Counted from the stretch's first letter, positions 15,418 through 38,891 are shown. The stretch: 64,000 nt of DNA from Amorphochlora amoebiformis (GCA_054601695.1 BAAHQB010000019.1:868001-932000), one strand, 5' to 3'. Translations and numbers: made by a program. Notes: generated by a model from the sequence alone, not told the origin.

Positions 15418-15509
15418 GTAAATATAGATATATATATATATATATATGTATGTATATGTGTATGTATGTAGGTATACATTTATAAAATATGTGTATAATC
15501 TATAATCTA

Positions 15510-15546
<37 letters not shown>

Positions 15547-15575
15547 ACATGTATACACAATATGTACACATAATA

Positions 15576-15612
<37 letters not shown>

Positions 15613-15986
15613 CATGTATACACAATATGTACACATAAACATATATATACATATATATACATTATATATATTACTACATGTATGTGAAAGTTTGTAAAAA
15701 TGTACATTAATATGGCCCTGATAACAATTCCTGTCCAATATAAGTGTACCTACACATGTACATGTATCTAGATATATATATATATATATACCTGCTATAT
15801 ATATATATATATATATATATGTAAATATCTAGATGTATGTAATTTTTACATATAAATATGTACAGGGTCTCCTTTTTCACCCGATGATAGTGATAAAAAG
15901 ATTTTTCTGTAGCCCAAGTCGTCCATGCGCATGTTGATATCAATCATAATTATACAATTAGTATTGTAAATCATTCACACCGGTAG
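11018..15986 (+). CDS. Hypothetical Arg-rich protein, 10 exons
   Basis: Candidate exons 11018-11200, 11227-11265, 12506-12547, 12925-12970, 13135-13177, 13730-13761, 14529-14551, 15219-15258, 15866-15889, 15913-15986 have splice sites and consistent phase from an ATG to a TAG stop, about 181 residues. I do not recognise it. Exon 1 is a GA-rich stretch coding an Arg/Glu-rich segment and is the weakest part; it could instead be untranslated. Clearer pieces are [14 protein letters not shown] (12506), [14 protein letters not shown] (13135), [19 protein letters not shown] (13730 and 14529) and [16 protein letters not shown] (15258-15932). Introns hold CCCTAA arrays, dispersed elements and a satellite. 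It converges on the cyclophilin gene, whose stop lies 490 bases away. Confidence 0.45.
12548..13024. repeat. CCCTAA arrays with two dispersed-element copies
   Basis: The exon ending 12547 is followed directly by GTAACCCTAACCC. Element copies lie at about 12657-12740 and 12768-12853. Confidence 0.9.
13256..13332. repeat. Short tandem repeat, unit near 19 bp
   Basis: The motif gatcagccgaaatttaa occurs four times with changes (13257, 13276, 13294, 13312) inside an intron of the hypothetical gene. Confidence 0.75.
13795..14520 (+). repeat. Satellite, unit about 55-65 bp, CCCTAA-derived
   Basis: About twelve units of tctaaccctaaccctagccc + taatcaagatattctgaaca + atctgatcctaaccctaac. The atctgatcctaaccc part matches the right end of the dispersed element, so the satellite appears to be an amplified truncated form of it. 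It fills one intron. Confidence 0.9.
14845..15205. repeat. CCCTAA arrays with two full dispersed-element copies
   Basis: Copies at about 14872-14970 and 15050-15136 both begin gcaaaccaa.(c/t)catgagatc. Confidence 0.9.
15536..15662. repeat. Tandem unit of about 65 bp in AT tracts
   Basis: The string cacatgtatacacaatatgt + acacataa occurs at about 15545-15572 and 15612-15639, separated by (AT)n. Confidence 0.7.
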
Positions 15987-16476
15987 TTACGTCTTGTAGA
16001 GAACCTGAGTTAGTTACTTACTATTAAAATTAACTTTCAAATACGGCATCATAACAATGCGTTCTACTAATTATATGGCCGTAACACAAATTAGACCTTA
16101 CTACGTGCTACTAAGTGTGCTAGTACTAGCTAGTTATAATTATTATTACAAGTAATGCAATGATGGGATCCAGCGGATAGCACAAGGGACTTCGAATTTC
16201 GAAAAGTGGTAATATGAATACCGCAGCACAAGGGACTTCGAATTTCGAAAAGTAGAAATATGAATACCGTATAAAATTGCATTTACTCCAGTAACTAGAT
16301 CACGATTATAGTAATCTCAGTGGCTTAATAACTTAACATCCAGCTCGTAAACTACGTACGCTCAGACGGCTCATATAATCACTCGGTCAGTGGTTGTCGA
16401 TAAGTGTGTGAATCTTCTGAGTATCTATATCACAGTCTTAGACCTCACGAAGCTCGGGTTGGTTTTAATTTCTGCG
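15987..16476. other. Convergent intergenic block, CTAG-rich, with a 44-bp tandem duplication
   Basis: No microsatellite and no convincing frame. Contains ctagtactagctagttat near 16120-16140 and two adjacent copies of agcacaagggacttcgaatt tcgaaaagt..aatatgaataccg at 16179-16222 and 16225-16269; each copy holds the near-palindrome cttcgaatttcgaaaag. It lies between the ends of two convergent genes, so 3' end or termination signals are possible. Confidence 0.55.
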
Positions 16477-27383
<10,907 letters not shown>

Positions 27384-27507
27384 ATCGCTCGCCAGAGGTG
27401 CCTGGCCTGCTGTGGGGCTTGGAGCCGCTTGGAGCGACGATTTCTTTTGTATTTAATTTTTTTTGTCGGAAGAGTTTCTAACACACGTGTCTCGAAAGTT
27501 GGCACAA

Positions 27508-27517
27508 TAAAAAAAAG
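27508..27517 (-). terminator. RNA polymerase III terminator of the first tRNA-Ser
   Basis: T run on the minus strand within about 12 bases of the tRNA 3' end. Confidence 0.8.
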
Positions 27518-27521
27518 TGCT

Positions 27522-27603
27522 CGACGCAGACAGGATTCGAACCTGCGCGGGCATAGCCCATATCCTTAGCAGGGATACCTGTTAACCACTCCAGCACTGC
27601 GTC
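27522..27603 (-). tRNA. tRNA-Ser(GCT)
   Basis: 82 bases on the minus strand: acceptor stem GACGCAG/CTGCGTC, A box tggttaacagg, anticodon loop CTGCTAA with anticodon GCT, a long class II variable arm GGGC-TAT-GCCC and a T arm with B box ggttcgaatcc. A run of eight T follows on the minus strand (27509-27516). No intron. It is nearly identical to the copy at 45405-45486 apart from one acceptor-stem base pair and one variable-loop base. Confidence 0.97.
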
Positions 27604-28089
27604 CGCTATTTTCGATGTAAGTAGAAAGTCAAATTTGGGCAAAAAGGCAAAAGCCCCTGAGTACACTTGTCACCTTTAGTGACACCCCCTGTCAAACACC
27701 TCGTCATTCCGCCTTCAAGTCCACCCCCCGCCTAAGGATCTCCTGGGTTGGAAAAGGGTTTTTTCCTTCCCTTGTTTTGTTCAACGAAGCTTAAGACTCT
27801 CCGAGAAGGGAATATAGTGACGTTTTTCTCGGTGAAATAATAGCAGTGTCAGAATTTGGGGTCACGTCGACATGCTGAGGAAGGTCATGTTTATGCGTAT
27901 ATACACACGCCCACGCTTGTATAATTACGTGACGTAGTTCTGTGTCCTTTTACGTATGTATGTGTGAGTGTACACATGACGTATACGTGTATGTTTACGT
28001 GTATGGGGTTTTATACCGAGATGTAGAGTTTGACACGATTCATTCTGTCATCCGGACCCCTGAACCAAAACCGACCCATCCCTGGACAG

Positions 28090-28278
28090 ATGGTATCTAT
28101 GGCTGTCGTCCTCCTCCTTGTCTCTCTCTCTCTGCACCTCTACGTTTCTCAAACCGCCAAGGTAGCCCAAAGTGTTAAGCCTTTACCCCTTAACATGTCA
28201 ATAGTGTGGTTTCTCTAACCTTTGGTAATTGTCAGGATGCTTCTTTGATTGAGGATGGTCTTCTTGGTATATATAATA

Positions 28279-28332
<54 letters not shown>

Positions 28333-28389
28333 CATATGTATATATGTGTATATGTCTGTGTACATATGTATATCATGCGGCACATGTAC

Positions 28390-28421
<32 letters not shown>

Positions 28422-28439
28422 TAATAATAAATGTATAAT

Positions 28440-28488
<49 letters not shown>

Positions 28489-28524
28489 ATGTATATATTA
28501 TATATATATATATATATATCATAC

Positions 28525-28566
<42 letters not shown>

Positions 28567-28623
28567 TTTATATATGCATATCATGCGGCATATGTACATG
28601 TGTATACACACACACAAACACAC

Positions 28624-28662
<39 letters not shown>

Positions 28663-28681
28663 ACATAATATAATATATACA

Positions 28682-28728
<47 letters not shown>

Positions 28729-28749
28729 ATATATATATATATATATATG

Positions 28750-28830
<81 letters not shown>

Positions 28831-28836
28831 TATATA

Positions 28837-28884
<48 letters not shown>

Positions 28885-29532
28885 TGTATTATAAACCTAT
28901 TCACAACACATATACACCAAAAGTACAATCCCAATATCCTTCCGAAGCCTCGCTACTCCCACCTTCAGACCCCTCGCCCCCCCCCCTCTCTCCTCTCGTC
29001 CCCCCCCCCCACCTCCACTCAAACCATCCCCTCCCAAGCCACCAGTACCCCCGAGAAATTCAAAAAATAGTCGAAATATAACTCAAAGTTCAACTTGGGG
29101 GCTCTGTAAGCCCATCGCGAACACACACTCACCACCATACGGGAGGGTAAGGGTTTGCTTGAGAGGTCTCCCATCCATGGGGTAATCTCTAACCCTAACG
29201 CTAACCCTAACGCTAACCCTAACCCTAACCCTAACCCTAACCCTAACCCTAACCCTAACCCTACTCACCCTCACCTATCCTCAGGGTTCATTCCGCGGCA
29301 TTTGCGCACCAAATTACGGGCTACTTTCAGACAATGTTACTTGGGTTAGGGTTAGGGTTAGGGTTAGGGTCAGGTTTAGGGTTAGGGCTAGGGTTAGGGT
29401 TAGTGCTAGGGTGAGGGTCAGGGTTAGGGTTTGGTTGAGATAATAGCGATAATAATTCGGGTGTTTTCCCCTTCAGGTATTCACTTATGCGTCGACATGG
29501 ACTAGGGTATTGATTATATATATTGTATACAT

Positions 29533-29598
<66 letters not shown>

Positions 29599-29760
29599 AT
29601 GAATACATATATATATATATATATATATACATGTATTTATACATATATGTATATAACAATATATATATATATATATATGTGTGTGTGCACACAAGAATCT
29701 GTATTATGTAGTATCTAATGTATAAAATTTATATATGTTATATTATAATGTATAAAATTT

Positions 29761-29807
<47 letters not shown>

Positions 29808-30636
29808 AAATATAACATATAAAAATATATATATATAAATATAACATATATATATATATATAAATATAACTTATATATATATATATATATATGGATAATT
29901 ATATTTATATATATGTGCACATTATATATATATATATATATACATATGTATAAATGTACATAAAACATAACCTCTAACCCTACCCTAACTCTAATCCTAA
30001 CCCTAACGCTAACCCTAACCCTAACCCTAATACTAGCCCTAACCCTAACCCTAATCCTAACCATAACCCTAACCCTAACCCTAACCCGAACCCTAACCCT
30101 AACCCTAACCCTAGCCCTGCTCTCGACTCTTGCCAAGTCCAGCTCGAAATCAACGCTCCTCTTCCTCCCTGCAACGGGCACAACTCTAACCCTAACCCTA
30201 ACCCTAACCCTAATCCTAACCCTAATCCTAACCCTCAACCTAACCCTAGCCCTAACCCTGCCCTAACCCAAATCCTACAATGTGGAGTCAATGGTCCTCG
30301 GACAAAGACATGCTGAATAATCTGATCCTAACTCTAACCCTAACCCTAACCCTAACCCTAACCGAATCAATGGTCCTAGGACTAAGACATGCTGAATAAT
30401 CTGATCCTAACCCTAACCCTAACCCTAACCCTAACCCTAACCCTAACCTGATAACCCGAAACCTAACCCTAACCCTAAACCGGTCAGTGACATAAAAGCA
30501 GGAGATTTTCACCCAAATTCATCCTGGCCGAGCTGTCATTCTTGGTTTCATCGTCCATATATCAAGTATACGTCTCTTATGTATGTATATTTATATATTA
30601 TGACATATGTATTCCATACATAACCTATATGATATA

Positions 30637-30684
<48 letters not shown>

Positions 30685-30696
30685 AAAGACTGTATG

Positions 30697-30754
<58 letters not shown>

Positions 30755-30782
30755 ATACATGCATATACAAATACTTATACAT

Positions 30783-30815
<33 letters not shown>

Positions 30816-30857
30816 AAACAGTCTCCTCTCCTTTCTCCGGCCGATTTTGAAATATGA
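28090..30857 (+). CDS. Small protein with N-terminal signal sequence, frame partly uncertain
   Basis: Exon 1 (28090-28161) codes [20 protein letters not shown], a clear signal peptide; exon 2 is 28236-28266 ([10 protein letters not shown]). One phase-consistent continuation is 29046-29105, 29166-29181, 29285-29344, 29477-29506, 30138-30177, 30502-30552, 30822-30857, ending in [12 protein letters not shown] and a TGA, about 130 residues. The exon at 30138 would need a GC donor (GGGCAC). Several middle exons are open in more than one frame, so other joins are possible. I do not recognise the product. An in-frame ATG also exists at 28030. Confidence 0.4.
28370..28605. repeat. Tandem unit of about 205 bp in AT tracts
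   Basis: The string tatcatgcggca(c/t)atgtaca occurs at 28370-28390 and 28578-28598, flanked by (AT)n and CA runs. Confidence 0.7.
28676..28882. repeat. Long (AT)n tract
   Basis: Nearly pure AT dinucleotides over about 200 bases in an intron. Tracts this long recur at 17815-18120, 24300-24420, 46515-47285, 50105-50235 and 56808-56966. Confidence 0.95.
29185..29437. repeat. CCCTAA then TTAGGG arrays on either side of one exon
   Basis: CCCTAA 29188-29262; exon 29285-29344; TTAGGG 29345-29437. The exon donor GTTAGGG is the first repeat unit. Confidence 0.9.
29975..30475. repeat. CCCTAA arrays with two dispersed-element ends
   Basis: Element ends at about 30281-30330 and 30362-30408, both gtcaatggtcctcgga(c)-type. 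Confidence 0.9.
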
Positions 30858-30959
30858 GCCGACATTTTATCGCGCTTTTACTCCGTGTTCTCCTAGAAAT
30901 GTTTCAAATCTCCGAAGAATATCCCCTGTGGGCCAAGTAGTGTGAAGATAATCTACGTA

Positions 30960-31021
<62 letters not shown>

Positions 31022-31080
31022 ATGTAAATGTATATATCATATATAATATATATATATGTATGTATGTATAAATCTATATA

Positions 31081-31113
<33 letters not shown>

Positions 31114-31193
31114 CTATAACGATTAAGCATTGTGATTGTCCCCGCATGCTTTAATGTATCTAATGGTTGAGTTATATATATGTTTATATATTT

Positions 31194-31269
<76 letters not shown>

Positions 31270-31277
31270 CATAAATA

Positions 31278-31319
<42 letters not shown>

Positions 31320-31340
31320 ATAAATATATATATATATATG

Positions 31341-31398
<58 letters not shown>

Positions 31399-31412
31399 GT
31401 CAAATGTATACG

Positions 31413-31448
<36 letters not shown>

Positions 31449-31464
31449 TGTATAAATCTGTAAA

Positions 31465-31497
<33 letters not shown>

Positions 31498-31514
31498 CTT
31501 ACATACATATACAT

Positions 31515-31553
<39 letters not shown>

Positions 31554-32006
31554 GATACATCTACATCTGCCCTCAGGTTAAGTGCGGGTGGTGTCACGAA
31601 CAAGAGGGTGCAATTGAGGTCTGAGATAGGGCTAGAATCACATCATCCACCATATCTTAGCCCAAGGGCCATTGACTCCGCCACTTAGTGGGGCTGTTGT
31701 GCTAGGAGCGACCACAGCAGTTCACATGTTTTCGTTTGCATGGTGTCGTGAGAGTGAGGGGATGCGTGGGTTAGGGTTAGGGTTAGGTTAGGGTTAGGGT
31801 TAGGGTTAGGGTTAGGTTTAGAATAAGAAGTTAGATTAGGTGAAGTTTCGACAAACAATATATATATATATATATATATTATAGATATATATATGTATAT
31901 GTGTAAATACATATATATAATATATTTATATTCTTAAATATATATATATATATGTATATATTATATCTGTATATATATATGTGTATATATTGTGCGTGTC
32001 TGTGTG

Positions 32007-32063
<57 letters not shown>

Positions 32064-32142
32064 TATGTGAGTGTGCAATTTTTGTTACAATGAAAGTAAA
32101 TGTAAAGATTTTGTGCAAATATATACGTATGAGAACCTATAA

Positions 32143-32213
<71 letters not shown>

Positions 32214-32242
32214 ATATTTACCTAACCATTTATTTTATACTT

Positions 32243-32273
<31 letters not shown>

Positions 32274-32347
32274 CATGAATACAACAAATTACATTGTATG
32301 TATTACTGTGCACACCCATGTATATTTATTTTCACACACACACACAC

Positions 32348-32396
<49 letters not shown>

Positions 32397-33268
32397 TACA
32401 TATAAGTATGTTTGTGTATGTGTATACACACATATTATATAATATAATATATATATATATATATATCATACAAACGTATATAAATATATATATGCATGTG
32501 TGTATATATATATGTATATATATGTGTATATATATATTTATATAAGCCTAAACATACATGAGATACATATATCAGATCCCGCTTATTCCTCTTCCCCTAG
32601 AGGTAACCCTAACCCTAACCCTAACCCTAACCCTAATCCGAACCCTAACCCTAACCCTAACCCTAACCCTAACCCTAGCTCCAAACCTAATTCTAACCCT
32701 ATCAGGCCCCCCCCGGTCCTCAAGCCGCCTCCCAAGAAAAAGCCGCGCAAAACTACCTCAACACAGCCCTCGGTCTCCCGGAATCTCCGGAGATCTCTCT
32801 AAAATCATCGAGGATCTCTCATCAATCTCCGGGGGTCTCTGATCAATCTCCGGTGGTCTCTAATCAATCTCCGGAGGTCTCTAGTCCATCTTCGGAGGTC
32901 TCTGATCAATCTCCAGAGGTCTCTGAGAGATCTCCAGAAGTCTCTGGTAAATCTCCAGAAGTCTCTGGTAAATCTCTGAAGATCTCTGAGAAATCAGTGG
33001 TTCTGAGGCTGCCTAAGGATCAGGATAATGCGTACAAGGGCAAGCGGTACTCTGCGAAAGCGAGACATAACCTAATCCTAATTCATAATCCTCACCTAAC
33101 CCTAACTCTAGCCTTGACCCTAATCCTAGCGCCAACCATAATCCCAACCCCAACCCCAACCCTAACTCTAACCCTAACCCTAACCCTAACCCTAACCCTA
33201 AGGTTTGAGGGTAATGCGCGCCACAACTCCGAGCTACACCGTCAAATAGTCTCATCGTTAGGTTAGGG

Positions 33269-33301
<33 letters not shown>

Positions 33302-33517
33302 CATATGTATACATGTATATATATATATATATATATAATACATATATATACATATAAATGTATGTATTATATGTATAATATACATAATCTTGTATTTATA
33401 TGTGGGCATATATTATGTATATATATATATGTATATATATGTATATATGTATATATATTTATGTATATGTGTATATATATGTATATCACATAAATACACA
33501 AGCTTTCCCACTTTTAA
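30854..33517 (+). CDS. Hypothetical Cys/Ser-rich protein with a heptad-repeat exon
   Basis: Exons 30854-30936 (or from ATG 30899), 31128-31155, 31577-31618, 32576-32602, 32706-33046, 33203-33248, 33503-33517 keep phase to a TAA. The N-terminus has a hydrophobic run ([10 protein letters not shown]), then [31 protein letters not shown], a Pro-rich joint, and in the 341-base exon a Ser-rich stretch of (S)SPEVSxx heptads (about 32853-32990) coded by a 21-bp minisatellite. It ends [22 protein letters not shown] do not recognise the family. The 30854 ATG overlaps the putative stop of the previous gene, so the first exon may start at the acceptor at 30896 instead and the two genes may be joined. Confidence 0.5.
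31638..31818 (-). repeat. Full dispersed-element copy on the minus strand with TTAGGG
   Basis: Minus-strand copy at about 31640-31745 (ccaagggccattgactccgc ... gtggggctgttgtgctagga), followed by a TTAGGG run 31769-31815, inside an intron of a + strand gene. Confidence 0.85.
32780..33000 (+). repeat. Coding minisatellite, unit about 21 bp
   Basis: About ten units of tctccggaggtctctgatca type inside an exon; each unit adds S-P-E-V-S plus two residues. Confidence 0.9.
33047..33202. repeat. Exon-edge copy and CCCTAA array
   Basis: cgaaagcgagacataacc (33055-33072) resembles gtaatgcgcgccacaac at the start of the next exon (33203-33248); both translate to ...ARHN. CCCTAA runs follow to the acceptor ccctaag. 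Confidence 0.65.
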
Positions 33518-33539
33518 CATCAACCCCCATGCGATGCTA

Positions 33540-33930
33540 ACCTAACCCTAACCCTAACCCTACCCCTAACCCTAACCCTAACCCTAACCCTAACCCTATC
33601 CCTAACCCTAACCCTAATCCTAATCATATTCCAAACCCTAACCCTAGCCTAAAGCCCTCTACCCTAATACTAACCCTAACCCTACCCCTAACCCTACCCC
33701 TAACCCTACCCCTAACCCTAACCCTAACCCTAACCCTAATCCTAATCATATTCCAAACCCTAACCCTAACCTAAGGCCCTTTACCCTAATACTAACCCTA
33801 ACCCTACCCCTAACCCTAACCCTAACACTAACCCTAACCCTAATCCTAATCATATTCCAAACCCTAACCCTAACCTAAGGCCCTTTACCCTAATACTAAC
33901 CCTAACTCTAACCCTAACCTTAACCCGAAG
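33540..33930 (+). repeat. Satellite, unit about 110 bp, CCCTAA-derived
   Basis: Three to four units carry the block taatcctaatcatattccaa + accctaaccctaacctaagg + ccctttaccctaatactaac (near 33618, 33737 and 33846). It lies between the stop at 33517 and the unresolved 3' end of the next minus-strand gene. Confidence 0.9.
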
Positions 33931-34048
33931 AATTGATTTTTTAACCTCTAACCATTACCTGAGCTTAATGCTAACCCTAGATGTATATATCTATATATCT
34001 GTTTATATGTCTAGATATGTATATATTCACATGTATACATGTATATAT

Positions 34049-34100
<52 letters not shown>

Positions 34101-34400
34101 ATATATACAATATATGTATATATATATATTATATATATATATACATATATATTATATATGTTTTCATATATATATATATATGTATGTATAATATACATAT
34201 ATATATATACATATATTCTAATATATATATATATATGTATATATATATAACACATATGTACATTATATAATATATATATATACATACATATATACGTATA
34301 TATATAACATACATATACATACATACATACATATATACATACATACATACATATATATATATATATATCCAATATATATACCTATCTCTCTCTCTCCCTC

Positions 34401-34451
<51 letters not shown>

Positions 34452-34502
34452 ATTTTGATCAGATATTCCCCCCCCATCAAGAGAACGAGGTTTAAGGGTG
34501 AC

Positions 34503-34711
34503 CCTCATATTGCGCTCTTTGGGAACAAAACTCACAAAATTACCTAAAATAATAGATGCTCCTACCACGGTATACATACATACATTTGTTACGGATAATA
34601 TAGCTCATATTGCGCCCTTCGGGAACAAAACTCGCAAAATTACCTAAAATAATGGATACTAATACCGAGGTATGCATATCTATTTATATATACGTATGTG
34701 TATGTATATAT

Positions 34712-34750
<39 letters not shown>

Positions 34751-35264
34751 TGTATATATACATACACATACGTATATATAAATAGATATGCATACCTCGG
34801 TATTAGTATCCATTATTTTAGGTAATTTTGCGAGTTTTATTGTATGTATATATACAATATATATATGTACATATATATATATATATATATATGTATATGT
34901 CAAGAAAGCAAAAAGGAACATATTTTGAATGTGGAGAGAAAAGACAGGAAATAAGTGTATTATCCAAAGATGGGTATTGTCGGGTATTGTCGGGTATTCT
35001 CGGGTATTTTCGGGTATTATCGGTTATTGTCGGTCAACACACCTGCTAATACCAACGTCCACTCGCCGGAATTCCAACGTCTGGACTACCGTTATATACA
35101 CATATACATATATATATATATTTAACACTGCAAAATTCTTGAGAGACGTATGCGTGTCGTGATAGACCACCTCGGTTTGTGAATTCACTTCTGCATGTGT
35201 GTGATATTTCAAGAATAATGGTTTCAAATTAATATTTCGGTGACGGTGGCCAGAATGCCGGAGC
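34503..35264 (-). CDS. Hypothetical protein, at least three exons, ends unresolved
   Basis: Exons 35190-35129 ([20 protein letters not shown]), 35085-35043 ([14 protein letters not shown]) and 34543-34503 ([13 protein letters not shown]) join in phase. A possible upstream exon is 35264-35245 and possible micro-exons lie at 35339-35329 and 35372-35356, but these overlap a + strand exon and are doubtful. I did not find the last exon or the start codon. No family recognised. Confidence 0.4.
34600..34845. repeat. Near-perfect inverted repeat, arms about 100 bp
   Basis: The left arm (about 34627-34735: acaaaactcgcaaaattacc + taaaataatggatactaata + ccgaggtatgcatatctatt + tatatatacgtatgtgtatg) is repeated in reverse at about 34740-34843, with an (AT)n loop. 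The outer part of the arm copies the exon 34503-34543; a further direct copy of that exon lies at 34599-34660. Confidence 0.9.
34966..35035. repeat. Decamer tandem repeat CGGGTATT(G/C/T/A)T
   Basis: Seven units between 34970 and 35033, directly after the donor of exon 35085-35043 on the minus strand. Confidence 0.85.
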
Positions 35265-35311
35265 CTAGGACGCCGTTGCGTAGATAGATCGATAGGCACA
35301 CACAGGGGCAG

Positions 35312-35527
35312 ATGTGTATCTATCTCACTTGGGCATTGGCTACAACAGTGCAAACAATAAGCAGCCACGGTTCTAGTAAACAGGAGGATGCAACAAGAAT
35401 ATATGTATGGATTTATGTGTGTATATATGTATTTAGGTATATATATATATGTTTATATATATATATATACATATACATATATAAACATCATGAGAATGAA
35501 AATTCATACACACATGTGTGTGCGTGT

Positions 35528-35579
<52 letters not shown>

Positions 35580-35641
35580 GTTTACCTATACTTATTTACA
35601 CACACACACATGAGTTGTATATGTCATGCATACACACACAC

Positions 35642-35686
<45 letters not shown>

Positions 35687-36786
35687 ATATACACACACAT
35701 TCACATAAATACACAGATCTGCAGACCCCGTCGATTACTAAACCGAAAGGAAGTTGAGAACAATCTCAGAACGTTCTGCGATCAAGATCTCACAGGTTAT
35801 CCAACCCTCTAATAACCCTAACGCTAACCCTAACTCTAACCCTAACCCCAACCCTAACCCTAACCCCAACCCTAACCCTAACCCTAACCCTAACCTACCA
35901 AACAGCACCATAGCCCCATAATGGGGAGGAGTCAATGGTCCTCGGACTAAGACATGCTGAATAATCTGATCCTAATCCTAACCCTAACCCAAACCTTACC
36001 CTAAGGGTTAGGGTTAGGGTTGGGGTTAAGGTTAGGGTTAGGGTTGGGGTTAAGGTTAGGATTAGGGGGGTTAGGGCTAGGGTTGGAATTTGATTAGGGT
36101 TACGGTTGGGGTCAAGATTAGGTTAAGGGTTGAGCTAGGGTTGTTAGGATTAGGGTTATTATTACTAGGGTTGGGGTTAGGGTTAAGGTATAGCTAGGGT
36201 TAGGGCTGGGTAGGGTTAGGGTTGAGTTTGGGTAAGGGTTAGGGTTGGGTTCGTAAGGGTTAGATTAGGGTTAGGGTTAGGGTTAGGGTTAGGGTTAACC
36301 CTAACCTAACCCTAACCCTAACCTACCTTAACCCTAGACATAACCCTAGGTAATCGTGGCACCAAACTATGCGAGTTTCAAGCCGTTGACTACGCAGGTA
36401 TACCTCTGACTCTAACCCTAACCAGAACCCTAACCCTAACCCTAACCCTAACCCTAACCCTAACCCTAACCCTAACCCTAATACTCTGACTTTCAGGCAA
36501 GAACGGAGTGGAGCAGGAACGCGTAAATCACACTCTTAAACAACCTAACCCCATTTTTAACCTTTTCCCCGTAACCCTAACCTAACGCTAGCCCTAAAAC
36601 TCCCTAACCCTAACCCTAACCCTAATCCTAACCCTAACCCCAAACCTAACCCTAACCCTAATCCTAACCCTAACCCTAACCCTAACCCTAGATTGCCGCC
36701 CGATCCGACGTGTATATTACTTATCATGGGTCAAGTCTCACGCATTGCGCTTTCCTTCCAGATCATAGCATTGTCGTTGAAGTATG

Positions 36787-36858
<72 letters not shown>

Positions 36859-37937
36859 GCATGCTTCAATCCTAACCCTAACCCTAACCCTAACCCTAAC
36901 CCTAACCCTAACCGTAACCCTAACCCTACCCTAACCCTAACAGATCTTCCCTACCTTCTTCTTCCTCTCCTGGTACTCTAACCCCTAACCCTAAACCCAA
37001 ACCCTAATCCTAACCCTAATCCTAACCCTAACGCTAACCCTAACCCTAACCCTAGGCATAGCCTAATGGAGACAGAAATGGAAGCCAGAGGTTCAAGACT
37101 TAACCGCAACCCTAACCCTAACCCTAACCGGAGTCAATGGTCCTCGGACTAAGACATGCTGAACAATCTGATCCTAACCCTGAGATCATCTGTGGTCGCT
37201 CCCAGCATAACAGCCCCACTAAGTGGCGGAGTCAATGGCCCTAGGGCTAAGACATGCTGAATAATCTCATCCTAACCCTAACCCTAACCCTAACCCTAAC
37301 CCAAACCCCAGGAATAAGTTGGGTATTTGCCACGCATAAAGGGCACATCACAGCTAAAAAATGCGTGCACGGAACTCATCGTCAAACCAACCCTAACCTT
37401 ACCCTAACCCTAACCCTAACCCCTAACCCTAACCCCTAACCCTAACCCAAACCCAAACCCTAACCCTAACGCATTCCCATCCACATGCATGAGAAAAGAA
37501 AGAGCGAGTTTGAGAGAAGAGTTGTAGGGAGAGATGAGAGAAAGAGAGAGAGAGGGGGAGAAGGGGAGAGGGGGGGAGGACGGGGGTGGAATAATGGAGG
37601 CGAGATGTCATGAGATCGAGTGAAGAGAGTGAGAGAATGAGTGAGAATGTAGAATTAGACCAATACTCTGGTTGGGTGATCATAATCTCAGTCTACTAGT
37701 AATAGTAATGGGAATGCAAATATATATATATATATATATATATTAGATATATACATATATACACATGCATAAGCACACACACACACATATATATATATAT
37801 GTATGTATGTACAGTATATATATATATATATGTATGTACAGTATATATATATATATAACCTTCGAACAGGCTTGCCGAACAGTGTGGATGCGTCATATCC
37901 GATCACTGTTAAAAAGTACGTGTTTTTTTTAAGATTG

Positions 37938-37982
<45 letters not shown>

Positions 37983-38117
37983 TATCATTATTATTATTAT
38001 TAGTAGTAGTAGTATTAAAGTATATATATATACATATATATTTATCATGTATAGTATACATACATACATATAGATTATATGTGTATGTATGTGAATACAA
38101 ATGCGTGTATATACGAT

Positions 38118-38169
<52 letters not shown>

Positions 38170-38216
38170 CGCATATATATATGAATATATATATATATAT
38201 ATATATATATTATACA

Positions 38217-38258
<42 letters not shown>

Positions 38259-38263
38259 CATCC

Positions 38264-38323
<60 letters not shown>

Positions 38324-38400
38324 TGTATCTATATATATATATATATTTATATATGTGTGTGTATATACAGATATATTTTATTTATATTATACAATACATT

Positions 38401-38433
<33 letters not shown>

Positions 38434-38491
38434 ATATGAATATATTCCACTTATATCTCTAGCTGGAATTGCGGAACGCGCTTCGGCAAGG

Positions 38492-38537
<46 letters not shown>

Positions 38538-38647
38538 ACATATATATATATATATATGTTACAAATATAATATTGTATATTTATATATTTATATTAATAT
38601 TTACATTTACATGTATATTTAAAACATATACGTACATTTGACAGAAG

Positions 38648-38688
<41 letters not shown>

Positions 38689-38701
38689 ATATATTTATTT
38701 G

Positions 38702-38741
<40 letters not shown>

Positions 38742-38849
38742 TAAATCGTTCATTACCCCAAAACTTTAACACCTGGATATAATTATATTCACAAAAATTA
38801 CATCAGTATATATATATATATATTTACAACTATATATATATATATTTAC

Positions 38850-38891
<42 letters not shown>

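Larger units (their letters stand above)
27384..28089. promoter_or_regulatory. Divergent intergenic region around a tRNA gene
   Basis: About 700 bases without microsatellite between the cyclophilin start (-) and the next + start. Apart from the tRNA gene at 27522-27603 no gene is seen. It must hold the promoters of both neighbours, but I recognise no specific motif. Confidence 0.5.

Noticed and set aside
30128-30558. Minus-strand gene starting [16 protein letters not shown]
   Set aside because: Two exons join well, but I found no convincing third exon and the + strand exons over the same bases link to exons on both sides.
35717-35795. Minus-strand exon [16 protein letters not shown]
   Set aside because: The + strand exon across the same bases ([15 protein letters not shown]) connects in phase to further exons and a stop.
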